Part shown: piece by piece, positions 8,539 to 16,720 of the stretch
Position numbering within the stretch: the stretch's first letter is position 1
Layout of the letters: the number at the start of each line of letters is the position of its first letter
The notes under the pieces: generated by a model
Databases searched by the model: none
Told to the model about the DNA's origin: nothing
The model's input: only the letters and a program-made list of their open reading frames with translations
Origin: Candidatus Tumulicola sp.
GTDB taxonomy: Bacteria; Vulcanimicrobiota; Vulcanimicrobiia; Vulcanimicrobiales; Vulcanimicrobiaceae
NCBI GenBank assembly: GCA_036490475.1
Contig: DASXDT010000006.1
Location: 1,364,001-1,428,000, forward strand
Length of the DNA stretch: 64,000 bases
Direction: 5' to 3'
Translations under genes and position numbers: made by a program

Positions 8539-8586
8539 TTGCGGTAAAGACGAGCGTTTCGCGATACTCTTGAGGAGCGAAACGCT
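8539..8586 (+). promoter_or_regulatory. Candidate promoter overlapped by a 9-base inverted repeat
   Basis: TTGCGG (8539-8544), an 18-base spacer and GATACT (8563-8568) form a fair sigma-70-type promoter. AGCGTTTCG (8553-8561) and CGAAACGCT (8578-8586) are perfect inverted arms that bracket the -10 element, a layout typical of a repressor operator. The expected RNA start lies about 90 bases before the hydrolase ATG at 8667. Confidence 0.5.
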
Positions 8587-8666
8587 ATGTTTGGAACCGC
8601 GTTCGGTCGCACGTGCTGCCCGCCGCTGCAACCGCTCCACCCGCACCCCTCTGTTCGGAGCATTAC

Positions 8667-10157
8667 ATGCGACTGATGCTGTTATCGTTGCTGGCGTTTG
8701 CCGCGCTGTTTGCCGCAAACCCGGCCGCTCGACCCGTAACGCCGAGATTCGAAACGTCCGCATGTCCGAAAACGGCAGAGCCGATGAAGGCACTTTCGAG
8801 CGCGCGTTGCGGCTTTCTCATAGTTCCGGAGAATCGTTCCAAGCCCAACGGTCGTACGATTCGTCTTGCGGTCGCTATACTGCCGGCTCAACAGTCGCCC
8901 AGCCCAATGCAGTCCGAGCCGATCGCGTTCATGGCAGGCGGCCCGGGTGAAGCAGCGATTCTCGACGCGCCGTTCTTAGTCGATGCCGGCATCAATCGCA
9001 AACACGACGTCGTCATCATGAATCAGCGCGGCACGCTGTTCGACGATCCCGATCTTAACTGTCCCGAACTCGATCGATTTTATGCGCGCCAGGTCAGCCT
9101 CGTCTACGATGCGCCATCGACCGGCAAAGCACAGGCGGCGGCGGCTGCCGCATGCCATAAGCGGCTCGTGGGCATGGGCGCCGATCTCAGCGCCTATAAC
9201 ACGACCGAGAACGAGCAAGACTTCGTCGACCTTCGTCAGGCACTCGGCTATAAACAGTGGGACCTGTACGGCTATTCGTACGGAACCGATTTAGCGCTAT
9301 CGATGATGCGCGACCATCCGCAAGGCATCCACCAGGTCGTGCTCGACTCGGTCGTTCCGCCGAACATCGTCGGTTTGGTGTGGACGTGGGGTAGCGCGCG
9401 CGAGGGCCTAACGACGCTCTTCAACGATTGCAAATCACAGCCCAAATGCAACAGCAAATATCCAAATCTCTTAGCGACGTTCACACGCGTTGTGCGGCAG
9501 TTAGAAGCGCATCCGATCGTTCGCAACGTTGTGCCGCCGGGCGGTAAGACGCCGGTGAAAGTCGTTCTGGACGGTGGCACGATCATTACGATGGCCGTCA
9601 GTAACGCTCCGAAGGCGCCCTATTTGCCCCGCGCGATCACCGAGCTCGCGCATGGGAACCCAAAGATATTCTTGGAAACGCGAGCGACAGCCGCGCACGT
9701 TGCCGAGGTGCCGGAACAGGCACTCGGCATGACCCAGAGTTTCATCTGCCGCGAATGGGTGCCGTACGGATCGCCTACGGATATCTTGCTCGCCGGCAAG
9801 GCCGAGTTTCCCGATTTCCCCGACTCGGTCTTGATCAACGCTCCGCAAATGCCGTTCCAACATGAAATGTGCGCTGCGTGGAACGTTCCGACGGGACCAT
9901 CTTCCCAACGCGTTCGGGTGCACAGCGACATTCGAACGCTCGTCGTGTCGGGGGCGATCGACGCAAAAACCGGCGCGAAATGGGGACGCTATGCGGCCGA
10001 CACGTTGCCAAACTCTACCTACGTACGCATGCCGGCCTTCGCGCACTGGGTGATCGTGCAGTCGTCGTGCGGGCAGCAAATCTTCCAGAACTTCGTGTCG
10101 CCACCGGGCGGCAACAAAACTTGCGCGGCGACCGCACCGAGAGTGGACTTCAAATGA
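8667..10157 (+). CDS. Exported alpha/beta hydrolase, TAP-type peptidase S33-like
   Basis: A 496-residue protein starting MRLMLLSLLAFAALFAANPA, a signal peptide. I chose this ATG over upstream in-frame codons because GGAG lies 8 bases before it. Family features are VPENRSKPNGRTIRL, MNQRGT, the nucleophile elbow GYSYGTD (Ser about 204), an acid in SGAIDAKTG and a His in FAHWV, followed by the TAP-like C-terminal domain. Tripeptidyl-aminopeptidase-type cleavage is a family guess. Its stop overlaps the ATG of the next, homologous gene (ATGA), so the pair is translationally coupled. Several Cys suggest disulfides and an extracytoplasmic location. Confidence 0.85.
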   Translation: MRLMLLSLLAFAALFAANPAARPVTPRFETSACPKTAEPMKALSSARCGFLIVPENRSKPNGRTIRLAVAILPAQQSPSPMQSEPIAFMAGGPGEAAILDAPFLVDAGINRKHDVVIMNQRGTLFDDPDLNCPELDRFYARQVSLVYDAPSTGKAQAAAAAACHKRLVGMGADLSAYNTTENEQDFVDLRQALGYKQWDLYGYSYGTDLALSMMRDHPQGIHQVVLDSVVPPNIVGLVWTWGSAREGLTTLFNDCKSQPKCNSKYPNLLATFTRVVRQLEAHPIVRNVVPPGGKTPVKVVLDGGTIITMAVSNAPKAPYLPRAITELAHGNPKIFLETRATAAHVAEVPEQALGMTQSFICREWVPYGSPTDILLAGKAEFPDFPDSVLINAPQMPFQHEMCAAWNVPTGPSSQRVRVHSDIRTLVVSGAIDAKTGAKWGRYAADTLPNSTYVRMPAFAHWVIVQSSCGQQIFQNFVSPPGGNKTCAATAPRVDFK

Positions 10158-11683
10158 GACGCACGTCATGGTTCGCAATTGTCATCGGAATCGTCGTCGC
10201 GACGAGCGTGGGTACGCATTTGGTTTCGAAAGCCGCTCCGAGCGCGCCTGAGTTCGTAGCCGGCGCGTGTCCGAAGCCGCCGCAGCCGATTCCGCAGTTA
10301 CAGCAGGCCGAGTGCGGCACCATCACCGTTCCCGAAAACCGGCATCGCGGCGATGGGCGGACGATTACGCTTTCTGTTGCGATAATGCCGGCGGCGTCCG
10401 CGTCGAAAAAGAGCGATCCGATCCTATGGCTCGCCGGCGGACCCGGCGACGACGCGATCACCGAGATTCCGATGGCGTTAGCCGGTAAGTTGAATGCAGA
10501 TCGGGACGTCATCTTCATGTCGCAGCGCGGAACGTACACCGCCCGGCCGAAGCTGACGTGCGACGCGGCCGATCGCTGGGCCGCCGAAACGCTCGATATG
10601 CCGTACGACGCGCCGGAAACGCAGCAAGCCTATTCGAGGGCAACGCTCGCATGCCGGCGCGAAGTGCTGACGAAAACGCAAGATCTCGGTGCGTACAACT
10701 CGCTCGAAAGCGCCGACGATATCGAAGCGCTTCGCGTCGCGTTGCATATCGCCAAGTGGAACGTTTACGGTATTTCTTACGGCACCGACCTCGCGCTGAC
10801 GTACATGAAACAACACCCCGGCGGTATTCGTTCGGTAGCGATCGACGGCGTGTTTCCGCCGCCACTCGCTGGCGGGGTGGCGTCGTGGACCAGCGCAGGG
10901 GAGGGAATCAACGCGATTTTCAAGGCCTGTGCGCAGCAGGCGGCATGTCGCAAGCGCTACGGCGATATCGGTGCGACGTTCCGGCGGCTCGTCATTCAAT
11001 ACGAAGCCTCGCCGAAGACGGTGCGAGTCGACGTACCCGGACACACAGGTAAGTACAGCGTCAAGATTAGCGGCGGAATGCTGTTGCAGTGGACGGTGTC
11101 GCCCGGAACGCATATCGCAGCGAAAGTTCCGGCGGCGCTCGACGCGCTCGCGCACGGCAATCCGGCGCCGATCGCATCGACGTGGGCGATCCCAAAGTTA
11201 GATCCTAACGGTATCGGAGTTCTGAGCAACGGCCTGTTTTACGGCGTGTCGTGCGGCGAGTGGGTGCCCTACGAAACCGAGGCGAGTGTCATTGCGTCTG
11301 GCCGGCGTGCTTTCCCGACATTTCCACTATCGATGCTAAGGAACGCGCCGAACCTGCCGTTTATGCGCCAGAACTGTCGCGATTGGAACGTCCCGCAGGT
11401 ATCCGCGATCGTGCGTTCGGTGACGCGGAGCAGCATTCCCACGCTGGTGGTCAACGCCCAGTATGACGCTCAAACGGCGGCATCGTTCGGCGCCTACGTC
11501 GCGAAGACGCTATCGAATTCAACGGTCGTAACGATTCCCAATGTCGCGCACGTCGCGTTCGGCAGTCCCTCCGCGGCCGCGAATCAATGTGCGTTTGCGA
11601 TCGCGGCATCGTTCTTCGACGTTCTGAATAGGGCCGATACGAGTTGCATCGGCAAAGTGCCGCCCACCAAATTCGAACTGTAG
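10154..11683 (+). CDS. Exported alpha/beta hydrolase, TAP-type, tandem paralogue
   Basis: A 509-residue protein with an N-terminal signal segment (MRRTSWFAIVIGIVVATSVG). It follows the same plan as the upstream gene: VPENRHRGDGRTITL, MSQRGTY, nucleophile elbow YGISYGTD, acid in NAQYDAQT and His in NVAHVAF. It overlaps the upstream stop by ATGA. The two have clearly diverged in sequence, so this is an old tandem duplication, and a third relative sits at 28338-29888. It may act on peptides or esters outside the cell. Confidence 0.85.
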   Translation: MRRTSWFAIVIGIVVATSVGTHLVSKAAPSAPEFVAGACPKPPQPIPQLQQAECGTITVPENRHRGDGRTITLSVAIMPAASASKKSDPILWLAGGPGDDAITEIPMALAGKLNADRDVIFMSQRGTYTARPKLTCDAADRWAAETLDMPYDAPETQQAYSRATLACRREVLTKTQDLGAYNSLESADDIEALRVALHIAKWNVYGISYGTDLALTYMKQHPGGIRSVAIDGVFPPPLAGGVASWTSAGEGINAIFKACAQQAACRKRYGDIGATFRRLVIQYEASPKTVRVDVPGHTGKYSVKISGGMLLQWTVSPGTHIAAKVPAALDALAHGNPAPIASTWAIPKLDPNGIGVLSNGLFYGVSCGEWVPYETEASVIASGRRAFPTFPLSMLRNAPNLPFMRQNCRDWNVPQVSAIVRSVTRSSIPTLVVNAQYDAQTAASFGAYVAKTLSNSTVVTIPNVAHVAFGSPSAAANQCAFAIAASFFDVLNRADTSCIGKVPPTKFEL

Positions 11684-11695
11684 GTCCGCGTCAAG

Positions 11696-12540
11696 CTAAA
11701 CATTGCCCGCTCTCCAAGCGCGCGCTTCGGGATCCCACCACTGTTCTTTGGTAGGGTCTGCGAGCATCGGATCTAGGAAAGAGGCAACCTGCCTAAACGC
11801 TTCGGTTACGTCGTGCGTAATCGGAAGAGTCTCCGAAAGCTTCTCGTAGGTCTTGTCCCAGCCGGGCGGCGGCGGTGGAAGGTTCTGAGGCCGCTCGTGA
11901 CTGTTTCGATTGCGAAACACGGTGTCGATAGCGAAAAGTAAAGTGCTTGCCCGCAGCGGACGGTAACCTAAGAGAAGCACTAGATCCACGAGATCTTTTA
12001 CTCGCGAACTCGGGTGCCCGTTATAACTCTTTGTGTATGCATGTATTTTCTCAGCAATGTGTTGCTCGATAGGTATAGCTCGAACGACGACAGGCTGCGC
12101 GCCGGCAAACACCAGGGTTTCGCTCGTAAGGCTTTCGGCTTCGCCAATCCAGGGATCGGCAAAACCGATATCGATGCTGATCTTGACAAAAATCTTATTA
12201 TTTAGCCGAACGTCCAGTTGAAAACGATACGTTTCGACTTCGTCAACGGGGCGAAAAGGCGCACTGGAAACTCGAACCTCGAAGTGATCGCCAAGGTCGG
12301 TCGCGACGGCCTGTACGAGCTTTTCCGTAAAAGCGGCGATACTAATGTTAGAAGAGAGATCGAGGTCCCCGGTCGAACGCGCCTCGCCTAATCGGTAATC
12401 TAGAGCGACCCCACCCTTAAGAAGCCATACGTCAGGATCTTCTGCCACCAGTCGCGCGAGAACGCGCTCAAAGGCAATATTGCGGCGTTTCTGTTGATAT
12501 CGTTGGCACGATCAAGCGCAGCGGGTGTTTGGTACTTCAT
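11696..12540 (-). pseudogene. AbiEii-type nucleotidyltransferase toxin, frameshifted near the N-terminus
   Basis: AbiEii toxins are nucleotidyltransferases paired with AbiEi in type IV toxin-antitoxin/phage-exclusion loci. The main frame, open from before 12448, has WLLKGGVALDYRLG and STGDLDLSS, the family GG-x-AL and D-x-D motifs, and a conserved KDLVDLVLLL helix. The start coupled to AbiEi (ATGA, ATG at 12540) reads MKYQTPAALDRAND, the usual AbiEii N-terminus, but in another frame. One added base between about 12480 and 12510 would join them (281 residues). The linker before AFERVLARL is also short. GTG at 12448 could give a truncated product. Confidence 0.8.
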
Positions 12541-13202
12541 ATGGTTGGCACGAGGGCGGCGTCGGCGAGGGCCTCTAGGATCGTTCGGAGTACGGCGGGC
12601 TCCGCATGTGTTTGCGCGGCCTCTTTAATCTGTTTAGGCGTTGCTTTGATTTTGCGGAGCGCGTCGAAGACCACCGATCGCACTAGCTTTAGGTCCATGC
12701 CGTCGTTCCCCGCGTCCACTATAGAACGAGGAGCAGAAGTCACACGAATCCCATCTAGCTTTACAACCTCTTTCGGATCGAGGTGATTAACCGTGTGAAT
12801 TTTGACGCCGATCGGATGTCGTCGACGGCTGCTTCGATAGCGCTTTTCTCGCGGTAGCGTGAGTTCGTACTTATTCGGAGCGATCTCGCTAAGTTCGTGA
12901 AGTTGAAGGGCACTCTGGCCAGAAACGACAGCATCCTCCGGATCTACGCGGACGAGAGCGCTTACAAGCCCATCGAGGTGATCGCTAGGGAAAAGACCGA
13001 GCCGGTAAACGCCGCGCGCGATGCGCCCGAAGTTTCCGGTTTTTATATGGTGTGCAATGAGTTGTCTCGAGTAACCGCAGCGCTTTGCTTCGCCGGCTGT
13101 AAATATGCCTCGGCGCCACCCGGACACGAGGTCGTAGAGCGCCTCTTCTCGTGGTTTTTGCGGTGATAGCATAGAAATATGTTCCCAAGTGTATTTTCCC
13201 AT
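12537..13202 (-). CDS. AbiEi-family antitoxin / transcriptional autoregulator
   Basis: A 221-residue protein. An N-terminal winged helix (residues about 25-75, GIFTAGEAKRCGYSRQLIAHHI) and the following GVYRLGLFP match type IV antitoxin AbiEi proteins, which bind their own promoter. The C-terminal half (VTSAPRSIVDAG) fits the family antitoxin domain. The start is either ATG 13202 or ATG 13172 (MLSPQKPREEAL); the latter places the -10 region outside the coding sequence. It overlaps the AbiEii start by ATGA. A perfect inverted repeat lies 12 bases upstream. Confidence 0.8.
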   Translation of the reverse strand: MGKYTWEHISMLSPQKPREEALYDLVSGWRRGIFTAGEAKRCGYSRQLIAHHIKTGNFGRIARGVYRLGLFPSDHLDGLVSALVRVDPEDAVVSGQSALQLHELSEIAPNKYELTLPREKRYRSSRRRHPIGVKIHTVNHLDPKEVVKLDGIRVTSAPRSIVDAGNDGMDLKLVRSVVFDALRKIKATPKQIKEAAQTHAEPAVLRTILEALADAALVPTI

Positions 13203-13213
13203 ATTGTCAGCAC

Positions 13214-13236
13214 TTAGTCAAGTTTTGTTTGACTAA
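13214..13236 (-). promoter_or_regulatory. AbiEi operator candidate (8-base inverted repeat)
   Basis: TTAGTCAA (13214-13221) and TTGACTAA (13229-13236) are perfect inverted arms separated by 7 bases. On the minus strand the promoter-proximal arm contains TTGACT, a good -35 hexamer for abiEi. AbiEi proteins are known to repress through inverted repeats at this location, so autoregulation is likely. Confidence 0.6.
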
Positions 13237-13308
13237 ATGATGACATGGCGCTCCTCGGCGTCGCAGCCTCGCGACCAGAGTGGTTTTCCGAGAGCGAGCC
13301 GCCGCTCG

Positions 13309-14796
13309 TCAGCCGGAACGTGCAAACCGGAATCCAAGGACGATTACTGCCGCGATAGCTGCTACTGGCACAATCGCGTAAATCGAATCGGCGAAGCCCG
13401 CGTTCATCGCTTGCAGGGCGATCGCGGCCTGGAGCTTTGCGGCCGTAGCGCCTTGGGCGAACAAATGCTGCACTTCGGGATTGGCCATCGTAGCCAAGCC
13501 GCGGTAGATGTCTGAGTGGAAGTACATGCGGCGGTCGAAGATCGTAATCAGTAGTGCGCTGGCGATCGAGCCGCCGAGCTGCACCGACAACGCGATGAAC
13601 GAGCTGACCTTCGGACTGTCGGCCGGTGCGACGCTGCCGAGCATCGTCACCAAGAGCGGCACGAGGAACATGCTCTGGCCGATGCCACTCAGCACAAGAT
13701 AGAACTGGAATGAGCCGAAGTCGCTGTCGGTCGTCATATGCGATGCAATCATCGCTAGGCTGAACGCGCTCAATCCCATGCCGATGAACAGCAGAATAGG
13801 CGGCCACACTTTTTGCACGAAGCGGCCGATCAGCGGCGTCAAGATAATCACGGGCAGTGCGCGCGCCAGAATAAGGTAACCGCTCATCACTGTCGTGAAG
13901 CCGAGCATTTCCTGTACGTACTGCGGCAGTACGACGATCGGCCCGAACAACACAACCCCAATCATGATCGCGCACGGCACACCCAACTGCACCACGCGGT
14001 AGCGGAAGATTCGCAAGTCGACGATCGGCGTCTTCGTGCCTCGCAGCTCCCAATAGACGAACGCTGCTAAGCCCAGAACCGCAGTCGTAGCCGCGAAGAG
14101 AATGCGCCCATCGCTGAACCAGTCGTAGCGCTCACCTTCGTCAAGCACGAACTGCATCGACCCAAGACCGATCGCTAATAACGCGACGCCGATTGAGTCG
14201 AACGGCATACGCTTTGGATCCGCGGGGTTGCGCAGCGTCGTCAACACGATGAACAGAGCGATGGCGCCGGGCACGATATTGATGTCGAACACCCACTGCC
14301 ACGAGAAATTATCGGTGAGAAAACCGCCAAGCGTCGGTCCGAGCGCCGGCCCGACCGTCAGTGCGAGGGCAAAAATACCCGAACTCGTGCCGATCTGTTC
14401 TTTCGGAAACGTTTCGCGCAAAATCACCTGCGATGTGGCGATCAGGCCACCGCCGAACGCGCCCTGCACCACGCGGTAGAATATCAGCTCGCTAAGCGTT
14501 CCGGCCGTGCCGCACAAGAACGATGCTATCGTAAAACCGGCGATGCAAATCGCGTAGTACTGACGGCGCCCCAGGCGCGTCATCAAATACGGTGCGAGCG
14601 GAATAACGACGACGTTGGAGATGATGTAGCCCGTGATGATCCACGTGCCTTCGTCGATGCTGGCGCCGACGTTACCTTCGATCGTGGGCAGCGCAACGTT
14701 CACGATGGTCGCGTCGAGCGTTTGCAAGAGCGCGGCCATCATGACGCCGGTTACGATAAGTAACCGGCGCCGGCCGAATTCAACGACGTTGGGCAT
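13309..14796 (-). CDS. MFS multidrug exporter, DHA2 (EmrB/QacA) type
   Basis: A 495-residue protein with about 14 membrane segments. The N-terminus has LDATIVNVALPTI, the classic DHA2 motif D1. RLGRRQYY is the motif A loop, and ALTVGPALGPTLGGFLTD is motif C, which marks proton-coupled exporters. It is expected to export drugs or hydrophobic compounds across the inner membrane. It starts 8 bases after the stop of the SDR gene, so the two form an operon. The divergent TetR regulator at 15616 probably controls it. No periplasmic adaptor (EmrA) gene is adjacent. Confidence 0.9.
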   Translation of the reverse strand: MPNVVEFGRRRLLIVTGVMMAALLQTLDATIVNVALPTIEGNVGASIDEGTWIITGYIISNVVVIPLAPYLMTRLGRRQYYAICIAGFTIASFLCGTAGTLSELIFYRVVQGAFGGGLIATSQVILRETFPKEQIGTSSGIFALALTVGPALGPTLGGFLTDNFSWQWVFDINIVPGAIALFIVLTTLRNPADPKRMPFDSIGVALLAIGLGSMQFVLDEGERYDWFSDGRILFAATTAVLGLAAFVYWELRGTKTPIVDLRIFRYRVVQLGVPCAIMIGVVLFGPIVVLPQYVQEMLGFTTVMSGYLILARALPVIILTPLIGRFVQKVWPPILLFIGMGLSAFSLAMIASHMTTDSDFGSFQFYLVLSGIGQSMFLVPLLVTMLGSVAPADSPKVSSFIALSVQLGGSIASALLITIFDRRMYFHSDIYRGLATMANPEVQHLFAQGATAAKLQAAIALQAMNAGFADSIYAIVPVAAIAAVIVLGFRFARSG

Positions 14797-14804
14797 GCGG
14801 GAAG

Positions 14805-15547
14805 TTAGTAGGTTGCCAGTTCTTTTTCGAGCGATTTGTGATCGGCGAAGAAGCTCTGCGCGAGGCCCGCGGCTTGTGCGCCGGCATACACGTCGTCGTC
14901 GCCGCGTTCGAGCGCAGCGAAGGTCTCGTCGGCGACGTCATAGGGCGACATCTTGGGAGCCTCGAGGCCTTTGGTCAAGTCGGTATCGACGAAGCCCGGC
15001 ATCACGCCAACCACGCGGACGCCTTTAGGCGCGAGTTCGGCGCGAATCGCTCGCGTTGCGGATAACGCGGCGGCTTTGGAGGCGCTGTACGTTGCGAGAC
15101 GGGGGAAGCCGATCAGGCTTACGATTGACAGCACGTTGACCATGGCGGCGGGTGCGTTGCCGGTGAGAATCGGCGCGAACGCGCGACTGACGTTGAGCAG
15201 ACCGAAATAGTTGACGTCCATGTCGGCGCGAGCGTCATCGAGTGAGTCGATGTCGGTAACGCCGCCCATCCGCGCCGTGCCGGCGTTGTTGATCAACAGG
15301 TTGACGTCGGTGGAGCGCGCGGCGGCGCTTTGATCGACGCGGGGTCGGTCACGTCGAGCGCGATCGGCTGAACGCTCGGATATTCGGCGATGAGCGACGC
15401 GAGTGACGAGATGTCCCGGGCGCCGGCGTAGACGCGGGCTCCGGCCTCGGCCAGGCGTTCAACGTAGGCGCGGCCGATGCCGCGGTTGGCGCCGGTCACG
15501 AAGGCGACCGTCTGCGCCGAGATGGAGGGGTACTTAGCATTATTCAT
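14805..15547 (-). pseudogene. SDR-family oxidoreductase, single-base frameshift
   Basis: An NAD(P)-dependent short-chain dehydrogenase. The upstream frame has the cofactor motif TGANRGIGRAYVERL and LDVTDPAS. The downstream frame has NNAG, the catalytic Ser region (NVLSIVSLIG) and YSASK, the Tyr-x-x-x-Lys pair. They are separated by a frame change near 15315-15328. Adding one base in the GC run gives a continuous KAAARSTDVNLLINNAG and a normal length of 247 residues. All catalytic residues are present, so recent inactivation or an assembly indel is likely. It is transcribed divergently from TetR and co-directionally with the MFS exporter. Confidence 0.8.
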
Positions 15548-15554
15548 TGCGAGC

Positions 15555-15614
15555 GCAATCATAACACCGGACTGGGCGCTTTGCAAGAGGTTTGATTGCG
15601 AGTATAATGATTGC
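15555..15614. promoter_or_regulatory. Candidate TetR operator: repeated ATGATTGC boxes
   Basis: GCAATCAT at 15555-15562 is the reverse complement of ATGATTGC at 15607-15614, and a further TGATTGC lies at 15593-15599. The boxes lie between the divergent SDR and TetR starts and overlap the TetR promoter, as expected for autoregulation. Confidence 0.5.
15581..15608 (+). promoter_or_regulatory. Promoter for TetR gene (near-consensus, leaderless)
   Basis: TTGCAA (15581-15586), a 16-base spacer and a perfect TATAAT (15603-15608). The ATG at 15616 follows after 7 bases, so transcription should begin at or just before the start codon. This rules out the more upstream in-frame start codons. Confidence 0.65.
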
Positions 15615-15615
15615 T

Positions 15616-16242
15616 ATGAAGGTCACGAAGGAAAAGTCCGCCGAGAACCGCCGCGCCCTGATTCATGCGGCCGGCAAGTTGTTCAAGCGGCACGGGATCA
15701 ATGGGGTCGGGGTGGCCGATATTGGCCGCGAGGCGGGCCTCACGCACGGCGCGCTCTACGCGCAATTCGATTCGAAGGAAGCGCTCGCGGCCGAGGCCCT
15801 CGCGGACGGCCTAGAACGTGGCTACGAGCGGCGCGTCAAGAGCGCCGGCGACGACTTCAACCTCAGCGACTATCTCGACTGGTATCTCGGAAAACGCCAC
15901 CGGGACAATCTCGAGACGGGCTGCGCGATGACTGCATCCGGCAGCGAGATCGCCCGCCAGGGGAAGAAGGTCAGTCGCGCGTTCGCCGATGGCTTCGCGA
16001 AGTTCGCACAAAACTTCGAGCGTAGTTTAGGCGATTCGAAGTCGGGCGCGAGCGATCGCGAACGCGCCTTAACGATAGCGTCAGCGGCGATCGGCGCGGT
16101 TATCGTTTCCCGTGCAGTAGCAAAGGCCGAGCCGAAATTTGCGGATGACATTTTAGCTGCTTCCCGTCGAATCGTAGGCGAGATTGCCGGCAAGTCGGAG
16201 CGGGCTAAGCGAAGAGAAAACGCCCAGTTAGGGAATCACTAA
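15616..16242 (+). CDS. TetR-family transcriptional repressor
   Basis: A 208-residue protein. Residues 1-60 form the TetR DNA-binding domain (LIHAAGKLFKRHGINGVGVADIGREAGLTHGALYAQF, helix-turn-helix with the LYxxF turn). The C-terminal ligand domain has the ETGCAM segment seen in regulators of this subgroup. The start is set by the promoter at 15581-15608. It is divergent from the SDR-MFS operon, with operator-like boxes between, so it probably represses the exporter until a ligand binds. The next gene starts 4 bases after its stop. Confidence 0.9.
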   Translation: MKVTKEKSAENRRALIHAAGKLFKRHGINGVGVADIGREAGLTHGALYAQFDSKEALAAEALADGLERGYERRVKSAGDDFNLSDYLDWYLGKRHRDNLETGCAMTASGSEIARQGKKVSRAFADGFAKFAQNFERSLGDSKSGASDRERALTIASAAIGAVIVSRAVAKAEPKFADDILAASRRIVGEIAGKSERAKRRENAQLGNH

Positions 16243-16245
16243 GTC

Positions 16246-16683
16246 ATGGCTACCGCGGGGAAACGAATACAGACCAAGCGTCGAGTAGCGACTCCGCGCG
16301 CCCGTAGCCCGTGGGCCCCGACCGCGATCAAGGTTAAGCCGGGCGCTCAGCGCGTCTTCGACGTGACCGTTAAGCTTCAACGACTAGTAGCGGCGTTTGG
16401 CGAGAACGCGGCCGCGGAGTTATTGGCGCTCGACCCGGGGCAGATGCTTCGATGTCTCAAGGGCCGAGAAAAGATTGGCGTTGCAACAGCGCAGCGAATC
16501 ATCGATTTCGAGTACATGGTCGATTGCGCATTGCGCGTCTTTCACCCCGACGAAGTTGGACCGTGGCTTGGCCAACCGGAGCCGCTGTTGGGCGACGCCA
16601 TCCCATTGAACGTGCTGGTGCTTCGTGGAACCTCGCCAGTGATCGCCGCGCTGACGCGCATCGCCGCGGGAGCCTTTGCTTAA
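16246..16683 (+). CDS. Orphan MbcA/ParS/Xre-like antitoxin
   Basis: A 145-residue protein. The C-terminal part (VFHPDEVGPWLGQPEPLLG, then LRGTSPVIAALTRIAAGAFA) matches the DUF2384 toxin-binding domain of MbcA/ParS antitoxins. The middle (residues 45-85) could be the accompanying helical DNA-binding region. The N-terminus is basic and probably disordered. No RES-domain toxin is adjacent; the nearest is the frameshifted one at 4508-5100, whose own antitoxin lacks the DNA-binding part. It lies 4 bases downstream of TetR and is likely co-transcribed with it. Confidence 0.6.
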   Translation: MATAGKRIQTKRRVATPRARSPWAPTAIKVKPGAQRVFDVTVKLQRLVAAFGENAAAELLALDPGQMLRCLKGREKIGVATAQRIIDFEYMVDCALRVFHPDEVGPWLGQPEPLLGDAIPLNVLVLRGTSPVIAALTRIAAGAFA

Positions 16684-16720
16684 GGCCGCCGATCCTGACG
16701 ATCTCTGCTTTTGATTTCGC

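Larger units (their letters stand above)
8237..8666. other. 430-base regulatory spacer upstream of the hydrolase pair
   Basis: No convincing gene is visible. It holds two identical 16-base interrupted palindromes (8252-8267 and 8425-8440), an extra GGACTAG half-site at 8238-8244, and a promoter-like region with a 9-base inverted repeat at 8553-8586. It is A/T-richer than its neighbours, with an A-run near 8278. Confidence 0.6.
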
